Source: Arcanobacterium_A hippocoleae | GTDB taxonomy: Bacteria; Actinomycetota; Actinomycetes; Actinomycetales; Actinomycetaceae | Length of the DNA: 64,000 nt | Direction: 5' to 3' | NCBI RefSeq assembly: GCF_031456295.1 | Contig: NZ_JAVDUJ010000001.1 | Coordinates: 310,001-374,000 of the forward strand | In this document: in pieces, positions 26,345 to 35,555 of the stretch | How the letters are laid out: every line of letters starts with the position of its first letter | How positions within the stretch are numbered: position 1 is the first letter of the stretch | Program-made: the position numbers and the translations under genes | The notes under the pieces: generated by a model | Database searches by the model: none | What the model saw: only the letters and a program-made list of their open reading frames with translations | What the model was told of the DNA's origin: nothing

Positions 26345-27988
26345 ATGTTTGTGCAGATGGCAGCAGATGATCGAAAAATTATGCAGCAACCAAATCAGCA
26401 TCTCTTAAGCGCTTTGCTGCTTGCGATCCTAGGTGGAATCGCGGGTGCTTTGGCAATTCCACCTTTTGATTTCTGGCCGTTTGTGTTTCTGAGTGTAGCT
26501 TGTTTCGCGCTCCTTGCACTGCACAATAAACCTTTGAGAGCTGCACTTCTGGGAGCGCTTTGGGCTTTTACCTATTTCTTTACGATTTTCGACTGGATCA
26601 CTGTTTCTGCGGGCACCCCGATTGCCCGTATTGTGCTCGCACTTGTACTGGCGTGTTTTTTCTTTTTTATCGGACTGATCTGGGCGTTACTTTTTGCTCC
26701 TTATCGGGAGAGAGTAATATCGTTTTCCAGCAATAAGCAAAGCTTTCTTGGACTTCTTGGGGTCATGATGCTTGCTGCTTTTACCTGGATCGGGGTCGAG
26801 CAGTTGCGGATGGCGATTCCATTTGGCGGGATGCCTTGGGGAAATATCGCTTTTTCGCTGACTGATTCACCATTTTTGCCACTTGCACGCTTTGGTGCAA
26901 CGCAATTATTACAGTTTTTTGCAGTGTTGATCAGCCTGTGCTTCGCTTTTATTTATCAGCTGCTTGTAAAAAGTTATTTTTTCGCTGCATTAAAGCTTGT
27001 ATTTTTCGCTGCATTGCTTGCAATTTTGCCATTCTTTGTGCCATCAGTAGAAGTTTCAGGCCCAGCGATAAATGCTTTAGTAGTGCAGGGAAATGCTCCT
27101 GATTCTTTTGCAAATTATGCTGGTGGTGCGCGGGCATTGGAAATCACCGAAAATCATGTTTTACTCACACAGAAGACTTTTCGCGATGGCATTGATTTGG
27201 TAGTTTGGCCAGAGTCTGCATCAGATCGCGATATTCGTACTGACGCAAAAGCTCGCAGTACATTTGCAAAAATTTTTCCGATACTTGGCGATACTCCAAT
27301 TCTTTTGGGCACGCAAGAATACTTTTCTGACGGGACTCGTACGAACGACTATCTAGTTTCAGTTTTCGGACAAATAGTAGGGAAGTACTCCAAACAGCAT
27401 CCAGTTCCATTTGGTGAATATGTGCCATGGCGTAAAACACTCGGAAAATATTTCACTCAAATAGAACAAATTGCATCCGATATGATTCCCGGTAAATTGC
27501 CGGCTCGTCTCGATGTCCCACTGCGGAAAGAAACACTACAAAATACTGAAAGATCACGTTCGGTACGTGTGGGGGTACCGATTTGTTTTGAAGTAGCTTT
27601 TGATGGGATTGTGGCTGAAGCAGCACAGAATACGGATTTTATAATTTTTCCAACGAATAATTCTTCTTTTGGGCATACGGGGCAAGCGGCTCAGCAATTT
27701 GCAATGGCAAGATTCCGCGCTGTAGAACACGCCAAGACGGTGATCCAGGTTGCCACATCGGGGATTTCCGGTGCGATTGATCCGAATGGAGTAGTTGCAT
27801 ATACCACGGATCTTTATTCTGCGGATGCACGCGTGGTAAAGGTGATCTTGCAGTCAGAAAGTACTTTTGCCACGCGCACTATTTACCTTCGTGAACTGGC
27901 AATTTACATCATTTCTGGCGTTGCCACAATGTATGCGGCAATAAGTTATGTCAGATTAGGTAGAAAAAATCGGATTTCAAAGGCTTGA
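26345..27988 (+). CDS. lnt: Apolipoprotein N-acyltransferase
   Basis: 547 residues. The N-terminal half has about six to eight membrane helices; the C-terminal half is a nitrilase-like domain. The catalytic triad is seen as Glu290 (VVWPES), Lys350 (KYSKQHPVPFGEYVP) and Cys414 (VPICFE). Adds the third acyl chain to lipoproteins such as RibY. In several actinobacteria lnt is followed by or fused to a polyprenol-mannose synthase; here a terminator and rbpA follow instead. Confidence 0.93.
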   Translation: MFVQMAADDRKIMQQPNQHLLSALLLAILGGIAGALAIPPFDFWPFVFLSVACFALLALHNKPLRAALLGALWAFTYFFTIFDWITVSAGTPIARIVLALVLACFFFFIGLIWALLFAPYRERVISFSSNKQSFLGLLGVMMLAAFTWIGVEQLRMAIPFGGMPWGNIAFSLTDSPFLPLARFGATQLLQFFAVLISLCFAFIYQLLVKSYFFAALKLVFFAALLAILPFFVPSVEVSGPAINALVVQGNAPDSFANYAGGARALEITENHVLLTQKTFRDGIDLVVWPESASDRDIRTDAKARSTFAKIFPILGDTPILLGTQEYFSDGTRTNDYLVSVFGQIVGKYSKQHPVPFGEYVPWRKTLGKYFTQIEQIASDMIPGKLPARLDVPLRKETLQNTERSRSVRVGVPICFEVAFDGIVAEAAQNTDFIIFPTNNSSFGHTGQAAQQFAMARFRAVEHAKTVIQVATSGISGAIDPNGVVAYTTDLYSADARVVKVILQSESTFATRTIYLRELAIYIISGVATMYAAISYVRLGRKNRISKA

Positions 27989-28042
27989 TGTGAAAAGCCT
28001 TATCTTGAAAGGGAATGTTTATCGTAAAAATGCAGCTGATCA

Positions 28043-28090
28043 AAAAATTGTGTTTACACTGATTTTTGATTCAGTGTAAACACAATTTTT
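28043..28090. terminator. Bidirectional terminator between lnt and rbpA
   Basis: A 20-bp perfect inverted repeat (28043-28062 with 28071-28090) and an eight-base loop. It has A5 at the left edge and T5 at the right edge, so it can act on both convergent genes. Confidence 0.9.
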
Positions 28091-28104
28091 ACTAATAAAT
28101 AAAA

Positions 28105-28458
28105 TTAGTGCATCCGTTTAAAGAGTCTGCCAGTACGCAATAATTCGAGGCGTTCTTCGAGAATTTCTTGTAATTCAGCTTCGGTGCGACGTTCTAAAAG
28201 CATATCCCAGTGCGTGCGCACTGGTTTTATAATCTTTTCTTCTTCTTCGTGTCCTTCGCCGCTAATAATTTGCGCTTCAGCTCCGCATTTGCATTCCCAA
28301 TACATTGGAGCCTCAGCATCATCAGCAAGTGTCACTACAAACTTATGGCCATTAGTGCATCCGTACTCTTCGTCGCGACGACCTACAAAGGCAACGCCTG
28401 CTTCAGATTCAAGTGAATTAGCACCGATCCGCATCCCGCGTAATGAACGTTCTGCCAC
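28105..28458 (-). CDS. rbpA: RNA polymerase-binding protein RbpA
   Basis: 117 residues. RbpA is an actinobacterial transcription factor that stabilises sigma binding and open complexes. Its zinc-binding core is seen as YGCTNGHKF ... MYWECKCG. The basic linker and C-terminal sigma-interaction helix (PVRTHWDMLLERRTEAELQEILEERLELLRTGRL) are intact. The start is GTG 28458 with GGAAG upstream on the minus strand. Confidence 0.96.
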   Translation of the reverse strand: MAERSLRGMRIGANSLESEAGVAFVGRRDEEYGCTNGHKFVVTLADDAEAPMYWECKCGAEAQIISGEGHEEEEKIIKPVRTHWDMLLERRTEAELQEILEERLELLRTGRLFKRMH

Positions 28459-28498
28459 GTAACTTCCTTCTTCCTTCGTTTAGATATTTACCAGTAAG

Positions 28499-28504
28499 AT
28501 TATA
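28499..28504 (-). promoter_or_regulatory. -10 box upstream of rbpA
   Basis: A perfect TATAAT on the minus strand, placing the start of transcription about 33 bases before the rbpA GTG. No good -35 is seen at 17-18 bases. The GGAA/GTT spacing of a sigma-R promoter was tested by eye and does not fit. Confidence 0.5.
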
Positions 28505-28569
28505 GTTATTACCTGAGACGAGGTGCGTTCTTCCAGGTAAGAGCTGAATCGAAAGAAAATAAGTATCCG

Positions 28570-28583
28570 ATAATGTACATTAT
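28570..28583. promoter_or_regulatory. Palindrome ATAATGTACATTAT in the rbpA/permease intergenic region
   Basis: A 14-bp perfect palindrome just upstream of a GATAAT (28588-28593) that could be the -10 of the permease gene. Candidate operator; unproven. Confidence 0.35.
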
Positions 28584-28593
28584 GTCAGATAAT

Positions 28594-28703
28594 AGCAGGG
28601 TGTAATTTTCCCAGACCGACAAATGCCCCCTACTTGTGCCTTTCCGTCTCAGGATTCAAAATAAACCATGTCCAGATTCTGACCAGTTAAGAACTTCCCT
28701 GCT
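28594..28703 (+). promoter_or_regulatory. Candidate structured 5' leader of the nucleobase permease gene
   Basis: AGCAGGG (28594-28600) and CCCTGCT (28697-28703) can close a 110-base domain. Inside it AGAC/GTCT and ACAA/TTGT form a two-part hairpin (28613-28649), and AGTT/AACT a short one (28686-28696). It lies between a possible -10 and the permease start. It matches no riboswitch class I know, including the purine class. The pairings were found by eye and could be chance. Confidence 0.3.
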
Positions 28704-28724
28704 GTGATAGCGAAAATAAGTTAA

Positions 28725-30638
28725 GTGAATAAAATACGAAAAACACATCCAGTTGATGCAGTGCCAAGTCCTGCAAAAATATCAATTCTTTCCCTCCAGC
28801 ATGTGCTTGCGTTCTACGCAGGAGCAGTAATTGTTCCATTACTTATTGCTTCTTCGCTGAATCTCGACCCGGAAACCACAATTCATTTGATCAATGCCGA
28901 TCTGTTCACCTGCGGTATCGCAACATTGATTCAATCAGTGGGATTAGGCAAGAAAATCGGTGTCCGCTTGCCGATTATTCAAGGCGTAACCACTACTGCC
29001 GTCGCACCGATAATCGCGATTGGGCTGGCAACAACGGGCGGTAAAGGCGGTCTTGCAGGTCTGCCTTATATCTACGGTGCCATCATTTTCTCCGGATTAT
29101 TCACCTTTTTCGCCGCTCCATATTTTGCGAAATTGTTGCGATTTTTCCCACCGATCGTTACCGGTACTGTGCTCTTAGTCATGGGCACTTCCCTGCTTTC
29201 AGTTTCGGCAAATGATTTTATTAATTACGCCGAAGGTACTCCCGATCCAGTCTGGCTTGGATACGGCTTTGGTACACTTGCTGTAATTGTGCTGGCACAA
29301 CGATTTTTCAAAGGTTTCTTCGGAACTATTGCCGTATTGATCGGCCTGATTGGCGGAACTATCGTAGCTGCAATTGCTGGGCATCTTGATCCGGCAAAAG
29401 TCTCGGCAATTGGAGCTGCCGATATCGTTGGAATAACCACCCCATTTTATTTTGGAATTCCGGCCTTTACGTTTACCGGCGTGATCTCAATGATCATTGT
29501 AATGATTATTACAATGGTTGAAACTACCGGCGATGTATTTGCAACCGGAGAAATCGTTGGAAAGCGCATCACGCAAAAAGATGTTTCTGCAGCTATCCGT
29601 GCTGATGGAATTTCCACATTGCTCGGCGGTATTCTCAATTCTTTCCCTTACACATGTTTTGCACAAAATGTAGGACTCGTGCGGATTACACAAGTTAAGT
29701 CACGCTGGGTTGCTGCTGGCGCTGGCGTGATCATGCTTTTTATCGGATTAATTCCAAAGGCTGGGGCAATCGTTGCAGCGATCCCTTCACCGGTACTGGG
29801 TGGAGCTTCTCTTGCATTATTTGCAAATGTTGCTTGGGTTGGCTTGCAAACAATCGCCAAGGCCGATATGAAGAGTTCCCGCAATGCTGTTATTGTCACT
29901 ACTGCTCTTGGATTGGCAATGCTCGTCACCTTCAAGCCAGGTATTGCTGGGGTATTCCCTGAATGGGCGCAGATTTTCTGCTCTTCTGGAATGACGATTG
30001 GTGCAATTACCGCAATCTTACTGAATCTACTCTTTTTCCATGTTGGCAACCAAAATGAGCCAATCAGCGCTGTAAAAATGGGTAAAGTCGCTATTGATGA
30101 CATCAACTTGATGTCGCGAGAAGCGTTTGTTGCAACCTTCCGGAAAGTATTTAATAACCAGACGTGGCCACTTGAGCAGGCTTGGGAAGCACGGAATTTT
30201 ACTGACGTGCTGAATCTGCGTGCCGCAATTCAAGAAGCAGTATTGACTGCCGACCCGAAGCTGCAGCATCAGCTGATTCTTGATTATCCGGATATGTATC
30301 AGTTGATTGCTACAGACGCGGAAGCTGCGGCTGAAATTTCACAAGATATTGGTTCGCTTGCGCTTGATGCAGCTACCGATGAGGAACTTGCGCAACTAAA
30401 AGAAATTTCTGAACAGTACCGCGAAAAGTTTGCTTATCCTTGGGTCGCATACCTGGGAATTTACGATACACCACAGCAGATCATTGCTCAGGGTTTGCGA
30501 CGGCTAGAAAACTCTCCTGCTCGTGAACGGATTGCATTGCTATCTGAAATAACAGAAATTGCGAATGATCGTTTCGATAAAATTGTAGCTGACGCAAATC
30601 CGATCATTGCTTCCTGGGAATCAAAGTATTCCAACTAA
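28725..30638 (+). CDS. NCS2 nucleobase permease with fused degenerate OHCU-decarboxylase-like domain
   Basis: 637 residues. Residues about 18-440 are an NCS2 (uracil/xanthine/urate) cation symporter with 12-14 membrane segments. The substrate-site acid lies in MVETTGD (264-270) and the family signature is QNVGLVRITQVKSR (314-327). Residues about 459-622 resemble 2-oxo-4-hydroxy-4-carboxy-5-ureidoimidazoline decarboxylase: FVATFRKVFNNQTWPLEQAW, NLRAAIQEAV, YREKFAYPWVAYLG, RLENSPARERIALLSEITEIANDRF. The catalytic His-Pro reads Tyr-Pro (521-522) and the SxxEQ motif is lost, so this domain is probably inactive and may regulate transport. The start is GTG 28725 with a weak ribosome-binding site. 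Substrate (xanthine, urate or uracil) is not decided by sequence alone. Confidence 0.85.
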   Translation: MNKIRKTHPVDAVPSPAKISILSLQHVLAFYAGAVIVPLLIASSLNLDPETTIHLINADLFTCGIATLIQSVGLGKKIGVRLPIIQGVTTTAVAPIIAIGLATTGGKGGLAGLPYIYGAIIFSGLFTFFAAPYFAKLLRFFPPIVTGTVLLVMGTSLLSVSANDFINYAEGTPDPVWLGYGFGTLAVIVLAQRFFKGFFGTIAVLIGLIGGTIVAAIAGHLDPAKVSAIGAADIVGITTPFYFGIPAFTFTGVISMIIVMIITMVETTGDVFATGEIVGKRITQKDVSAAIRADGISTLLGGILNSFPYTCFAQNVGLVRITQVKSRWVAAGAGVIMLFIGLIPKAGAIVAAIPSPVLGGASLALFANVAWVGLQTIAKADMKSSRNAVIVTTALGLAMLVTFKPGIAGVFPEWAQIFCSSGMTIGAITAILLNLLFFHVGNQNEPISAVKMGKVAIDDINLMSREAFVATFRKVFNNQTWPLEQAWEARNFTDVLNLRAAIQEAVLTADPKLQHQLILDYPDMYQLIATDAEAAAEISQDIGSLALDAATDEELAQLKEISEQYREKFAYPWVAYLGIYDTPQQIIAQGLRRLENSPARERIALLSEITEIANDRFDKIVADANPIIASWESKYSN

Positions 30639-30654
30639 GAAACAGATCAACCTC

Positions 30655-30706
30655 AAATAAATTAGCTGTGGTACGTTAGGAAAAACGTACCACAGCTAAT
30701 TTATTT
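30655..30706. terminator. Bidirectional terminator after the permease
   Basis: A 23-bp perfect inverted repeat (30655-30677 with 30684-30706) and a six-base loop, A-rich on the left and T-rich on the right. It serves the permease on plus and the MerR gene on minus. Confidence 0.9.
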
Positions 30707-30732
30707 TATAAAGTAAAAACTTTATTCAGCTA

Positions 30733-31320
30733 TCAAACCGCGTTTCGTTTCGCGCGGCGCAGAGCCAGTTCGTCCACATGGTTCGCTGTCGCATCAAGAT
30801 GCTCCACTGGAAGCTCTGAAAGTGATCCTTCAACTTCACGCCAGACTTTACCGAGTGCAATCCCGAATACGCCTTGCCCCCCGCTGATCAAATCAATAAC
30901 CTCATCATTTGATGTACACAAATATACTGACGCACCGTCAGACATTAACGTGACGCCGGCTAAATGCTCTACACCATAAGATTCGAGCTGTTCTACCGCG
31001 AGACGAATCTGCTGTAATGATACTCCGGTATCAAGCAGTCGCTTCACTGCTTTTAGTACTAACACATCACGAAATGAATAAAGCCGCTGTGAGCCTGATC
31101 CTTTTGCGCCACGAATATTTGGGACTACAAGCCCTGTACGATCCCAATAATCAAGCTGACGGTAAGTAATACCAACAGCACGACATACTGCCGGACCGCG
31201 GTATCCCGTCTCTTCATCAAGATCTGGAAGCAAATCTCCAAAGAGCATTTGCTGTGCACGCTGCGGGCGAACGCTTTGCGTGGATGCGTCACCAAACAAG
31301 GCAGCCTCCTCTATCATCAA
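30733..31320 (-). CDS. MerR-family regulator (Rv1830-like)
   Basis: 195 residues. The MerR helix-turn-helix begins GYRGPAVCRAVGITYRQLDYWDRTGLVVP, and SGSQRLYSFRDVLVLKAVKRLLDTGVSLQQIR forms the wing and dimer helix. The C-terminus with LMSDGASVYLCTSNDEVIDLISGGQGVFGIA matches Mycobacterium Rv1830. It is near ftsR and garA, as there, but the usual intervening Rv1829-type nuclease gene is absent. Target genes are unknown; a role in the division or metabolic circuit is inferred from context only. Confidence 0.88.
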   Translation of the reverse strand: MMIEEAALFGDASTQSVRPQRAQQMLFGDLLPDLDEETGYRGPAVCRAVGITYRQLDYWDRTGLVVPNIRGAKGSGSQRLYSFRDVLVLKAVKRLLDTGVSLQQIRLAVEQLESYGVEHLAGVTLMSDGASVYLCTSNDEVIDLISGGQGVFGIALGKVWREVEGSLSELPVEHLDATANHVDELALRRAKRNAV

Positions 31321-31450
31321 AATTCTCTATAGCTAAGCCTATTGCGCAAACGAACAGAAAACAACAAAATAGCTTAAAGTATTCTTGGCGTGTCGCGCCG
31401 GCGTGCCTCAAGTTTTAGCTTTAAGTATTAGTGAAGTGATGAAACTTTCG

Positions 31451-32203
31451 TTAGCGAAGCTCAATCTCGATATTGTCAACAAGAAGTGCACGGTAAAGAT
31501 TCGTCAGTAAAGAACTGATTTGCGCAGCTTGCGCAATCATTCTTTCTTTACCTCGCGATGTACCACGCGGACCGTCCGTGGAGAGTTGATTGATCGTATT
31601 TACCGCATGTGCATGAGCCGAATTACGCACTGCACGCAATTGACGTAAATCAAACCCCTGTTCTGAAAGCAGCATTACGTATCGCACAATATCTACTGCC
31701 TGCGCAGTCAATCTACCCCGCGCATCAGCTTGTAAAATCCCATGCTTCGCTAGCTCTTCAAGATCTTGTATCGAAGCTCCGGTCAGCGCAGCTAATTCAG
31801 CTTTATGCAGCCGTGTACCTGCTTGCACTGTGAAACGTTCAGCATCTTTCAATACCCGCATTTTACCCGGATGCTCTGCATTTGCTTGACCCGAATCGAG
31901 CTGCCGCAATTGCTCTTTGATTTGCGGCAAGGACACATAACGATCACGCTGTTCTACCAAAATGAAACGTAAACGTTCCACATCTGCCAGGGAAAAAAGG
32001 CGTTGATTTGAATCTGTCCGATAAACAGAAATTAATTCCTGAGATTCGTAGTAGCGAATTTTTGAAGCTTGCAGAAAAGGAAATTCCTTATTTAAGAGCG
32101 AAATCACTTCACCAATCTTTAAATTCGGCTCATGTGATACTTCCTGCGGCCACGAAACATAGTCATTTTGCCACTCTTGGGCAATTCTAATCTGTGCAGA
32201 CAT
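31451..32203 (-). CDS. ftsR: MerR-family cell-division regulator FtsR
   Basis: 250 residues. The N-terminal MerR helix-turn-helix (LKIGEVISLLNKEFPFLQASKIRYYESQELISVYRT) and the RLFSLADVERLRFILVEQRDRYVSL segment match Rv1828 of Mycobacterium and FtsR of Corynebacterium, where the protein activates ftsZ. The C-terminal half also contains a long helical region. It starts three bases after the garA-like stop, so the two are probably co-transcribed. Confidence 0.88.
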   Translation of the reverse strand: MSAQIRIAQEWQNDYVSWPQEVSHEPNLKIGEVISLLNKEFPFLQASKIRYYESQELISVYRTDSNQRLFSLADVERLRFILVEQRDRYVSLPQIKEQLRQLDSGQANAEHPGKMRVLKDAERFTVQAGTRLHKAELAALTGASIQDLEELAKHGILQADARGRLTAQAVDIVRYVMLLSEQGFDLRQLRAVRNSAHAHAVNTINQLSTDGPRGTSRGKERMIAQAAQISSLLTNLYRALLVDNIEIELR

Positions 32204-32206
32204 ACC

Positions 32207-32665
32207 TTAGCCTTGCACACTTTCAAAGAAGGTAAAACGGAATTTTCCAATGCGCACTTCGTCATGATTATTCAACTTGGCTTCATCCACCAGCTCATCA
32301 TTGACATAAGTACCGTTTAGCGAACCAGAATCTTGAATGTAAAATTCGTTATTATGACGCATAAAAATTGCGTGTTTGCGGGAAACCGTCACATCGTCAA
32401 GAAAAATATCTGATTTTGGATGACGCCCAGCGAAGGCTTGATCAGAATTAAGTAAATAGCGCGCACCTTCTCCTGGACCAAAACGCACAATTAGCAATGC
32501 CGAGCCAAGCGGTAAAGCCTCAATCGCAGCAATATCATCGCCATCAAGACCACGCGGATGTGCAGGAACTTCAAATTGAGCACGATTTATCGCAGAAAAA
32601 CGCGATGTGACCGACGGATCCTGGATCGCATCGACCCGGTTCAAATCAAACTCTTGATTTTCCAT
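32207..32665 (-). CDS. garA: FHA-domain protein, GarA/OdhI-type metabolic switch
   Basis: 152 residues. The FHA domain spans about 55-145 with AGRHPKSDIFLDDVTVSRKHA (Arg81, Ser95, His98) and GSLNGTYVN. GarA/OdhI binds and inhibits 2-oxoglutarate dehydrogenase and related enzymes until its N-terminal threonines are phosphorylated by PknB or PknG. The N-terminal ETTS motif aligns with SVTS (18-21) here. Only the second threonine, the PknB-type site, remains (Thr20). The gene precedes ftsR, the conserved order. Confidence 0.88.
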   Translation of the reverse strand: MENQEFDLNRVDAIQDPSVTSRFSAINRAQFEVPAHPRGLDGDDIAAIEALPLGSALLIVRFGPGEGARYLLNSDQAFAGRHPKSDIFLDDVTVSRKHAIFMRHNNEFYIQDSGSLNGTYVNDELVDEAKLNNHDEVRIGKFRFTFFESVQG

Positions 32666-32793
32666 AATTCGCTCCCTGTTGACGTGTTAGTCCTACTCTA
32701 ATACGAAATTCTAGTGCGAGTTAGTTCATACTTGAAAACTCACAGCAATGCCACTTTGCAATCAGCGTAATCAAACTGAATACAAAGAAACGT

Positions 32794-35346
32794 TCAAGAA
32801 TTAAATTTCTGTGCTTTTGCGCAACGATAGCTATCGTCAAGACAATCACGAATAATTTTCACAAGTGCACTTTCATGACCACCTGCAGCAAGCCAATTCT
32901 TTGCTTCGCGCTGTAAGGACACTTCCGCGTCAGGATCTGCGGCCATAATTTCAGTACGCGGGAAGATCCCATAAATAATTCGTTCAGCAATTTCTTGTGA
33001 GCGTGAGCGCCAAATCTGATCGATTCGTTCAAAGAAATTCGGGAGCGCAGCACGAGCTGCTGCCGGAGTGGTCGCTGCCATAAAGCCCGCAGCCAGCACA
33101 CCAATTTCCAGATTTGATAGTTTTGCATCTTCTTGCAATAAGAGTGCCAAAGTTTCGTGCTGAGTACCAGGGATGCTGGCTTTTGCGCCAAGATAAGCCA
33201 GTTCATCTTTCGCTGAATGTGACTTTTCAAGTTCAGCAGCAAGTTCCCCATCCGCAAGCAAATTCATATTTGCCAGCGCAGTGAGTAGTGCCCAGCGCAA
33301 TTCCTGATCCGTGGTTTCGTGAAGAAGCGTGCGAATTTGCGTTGTACCAGTTGTCGCAATTGGGGCAAGTTCAGCAATGGTATGCCGCCAAATCACGCCG
33401 AGATCTTCAGTTTCGGCAAATTCTGTAATTTGCTGCATCCCGGTTGTGAATAATTTTGCTGCAAAATCCTTTCGCTGCTGCACCGGTAAATAATCTTTGA
33501 TTGCCTGCAATGCCGTCTTTAGCATTTGGTTCAATAATGCGCTTTGCTTCAGAGCAGCATTCCGCATTACATATTCGAGGTATTTCGCTACTTTCAGCTT
33601 CGCATCGCGTACTTCTTGCCAGAGTGCATTTGCAATAACGGCTCGTGAAAGCGAATCATTTACATCGTAGTTCAAGAAAGCATCACAAGATGCACGATCA
33701 AAACTTATCTTGAGGTAAGAGAGTCCGCCGTCATTCGGTAAAATCGCAGCAACCTCGGATCCGCCAAGGTTTTCCCACGGAATCATCACTTCATCAATCA
33801 ACTCGATGTTCGTATCGGCTACTCGTTGGAGTATCTTGTGATCATCTAATTGCCAGCCCGATACGTTGATCAGATGCGGTCGGCGAATATCTTCACCCGT
33901 AAAAGGATCTGTGCCGATTTGTTTTAGCTGTACCCCTGCAGCAAGGCGGGTAACTTCCACTTGCGAAACGCCTGGGGTTTCAAACCACTCCTTTGCCCAC
34001 AGTTGTACATCTTTTCCTGAGGCTTCGCTCAAAGCCGCAAGCAAATCGCCGAAAGTAGCAGCTTCAAAAGCATGCTTTGCAAAATACAAACGCGTACCGG
34101 CAAAGAATGTTTCTGTTCCCAGCCAAGATACCAATTGGCGCAACACAGCAGCACCTTTCGCATAAGTAATACCGTCAAAAACTTGGTCGGCTGCTTCTAA
34201 ATCTGGCACATTTGCAATAATCGGATGTGTAGTTGGATATTGATCATTTGCTAAGGCCCATGCTAGGCGTGCACCGGTAAAAGCTTCCCATGCTTCATCA
34301 TATTTTGTGCCGTTCACCAGCCCCCAGGCACCCATATATTCCGCAAATGATTCCTTCAGCCACAAATCATCCCACCATTTTGGCGTAACGAGATCCCCAA
34401 ACCACATATGCGACATTTCATGCAAAATCGTGTTTCCACGGCTAGCAGCTTGCGCACGGGTTGTATGCCCACGATGGATGTACATGTTCTCGTTGAAAGT
34501 GACACATCCAGGGTTTTCCATCGCGCCAAGATTATACTCAGGCACGAATACAGAATCGTATTTTCCCCACTGATATGGCATCCCAAATGCTTGCGGGAAA
34601 ATGTCTAAGCCTTGCTTGGTGACGGTATTGATATCAGCAAAATCGAAATATTCCGCCAAGGTTTCACGGCAGTAATAACCAAGTGCAATATCTCCATCTG
34701 GGCCACTATATACATCACTGAACTTGTGGTATGGTCCGCCGATAAAAGCAGTGAGATACGTAGACATGCGTTTTGTGGTTGCAAAAATTACCCGTTTACA
34801 TGCTTTCCCTTGCGAGTTTTCACCAGCAGGCTGGGAATGTATTTCAGCTCCGTTGGAAAGTACCGTCCATGCTGCGGGTGCAGTAATTGCGATCGCAAAT
34901 TCGGCTTTCAAATCGGGCTGCTCAAAATTTGGAAAAACGCGGCGTGCATCAGCTGGTTCAAACTGAGTGTACAGATAAGTTTCGCTATCGAGTGGATCAC
35001 GGAAACGGTGCAAACCTTCCCCTGATGTGGAATATTTGCCCTTTGCTGCAATCATGATTTCATGCGCGCCTGGTGTGAGCGCAGCGAAAGTAATCCGTGC
35101 GCCGTCGTATTGAAAATCAATTTCTTGATCATCAATGCAGACGGCTTGTACGGAATCACCAATAAAATCAATATGGAAGGAGCCTTCATGCAGCTGTATG
35201 AGTGAAATCTGAGAAGTTACAGTAAAATTGTCAGATTTGGATTGCGCTTCACTCACATCAAGCTCAATCTTATATTTCTCAATTTTTAACAATTCACTGC
35301 GATATTGGGCGATTTCACGGGTAAGATTCTCAGACATGCTATTCAT
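32794..35346 (-). CDS. pepN: Aminopeptidase N (M1 family)
   Basis: 850 residues. Zinc metalloaminopeptidase: substrate motif GAMEN at 274-278, zinc site HEMSH (309-313) with the distal Glu332 in WLKESFAEY. The C-terminal ERAP1-like helical domain fills residues about 530-840. No signal peptide, so cytosolic. ATG 35346 or ATG 35337 may be used. Likely functions in peptide turnover. Confidence 0.95.
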   Translation of the reverse strand: MNSMSENLTREIAQYRSELLKIEKYKIELDVSEAQSKSDNFTVTSQISLIQLHEGSFHIDFIGDSVQAVCIDDQEIDFQYDGARITFAALTPGAHEIMIAAKGKYSTSGEGLHRFRDPLDSETYLYTQFEPADARRVFPNFEQPDLKAEFAIAITAPAAWTVLSNGAEIHSQPAGENSQGKACKRVIFATTKRMSTYLTAFIGGPYHKFSDVYSGPDGDIALGYYCRETLAEYFDFADINTVTKQGLDIFPQAFGMPYQWGKYDSVFVPEYNLGAMENPGCVTFNENMYIHRGHTTRAQAASRGNTILHEMSHMWFGDLVTPKWWDDLWLKESFAEYMGAWGLVNGTKYDEAWEAFTGARLAWALANDQYPTTHPIIANVPDLEAADQVFDGITYAKGAAVLRQLVSWLGTETFFAGTRLYFAKHAFEAATFGDLLAALSEASGKDVQLWAKEWFETPGVSQVEVTRLAAGVQLKQIGTDPFTGEDIRRPHLINVSGWQLDDHKILQRVADTNIELIDEVMIPWENLGGSEVAAILPNDGGLSYLKISFDRASCDAFLNYDVNDSLSRAVIANALWQEVRDAKLKVAKYLEYVMRNAALKQSALLNQMLKTALQAIKDYLPVQQRKDFAAKLFTTGMQQITEFAETEDLGVIWRHTIAELAPIATTGTTQIRTLLHETTDQELRWALLTALANMNLLADGELAAELEKSHSAKDELAYLGAKASIPGTQHETLALLLQEDAKLSNLEIGVLAAGFMAATTPAAARAALPNFFERIDQIWRSRSQEIAERIIYGIFPRTEIMAADPDAEVSLQREAKNWLAAGGHESALVKIIRDCLDDSYRCAKAQKFNS

Positions 35347-35380
35347 TCTAGATTGTGATGCTGATTTTCTGGAAATTGCT

Positions 35381-35409
35381 ATTATGCATCTAAATTGATT
35401 ATTATCGAA
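35381..35409 (-). promoter_or_regulatory. Probable pepN promoter
   Basis: On the minus strand TTCGAT (35404-35409) and CATAAT (35381-35386) are 17 bases apart, placing the transcript start about 28 bases before the pepN ATG. The -10 is good and the -35 is moderate. Confidence 0.4.
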
Positions 35410-35463
35410 GCGTTGCAGTGGTAAAGAGGGATCACTTTGAATTCTGCTTTGCTTAACGCATCA

Positions 35464-35537
<74 letters not shown>

Positions 35538-35555
35538 CGGTATGAAACATATTTA

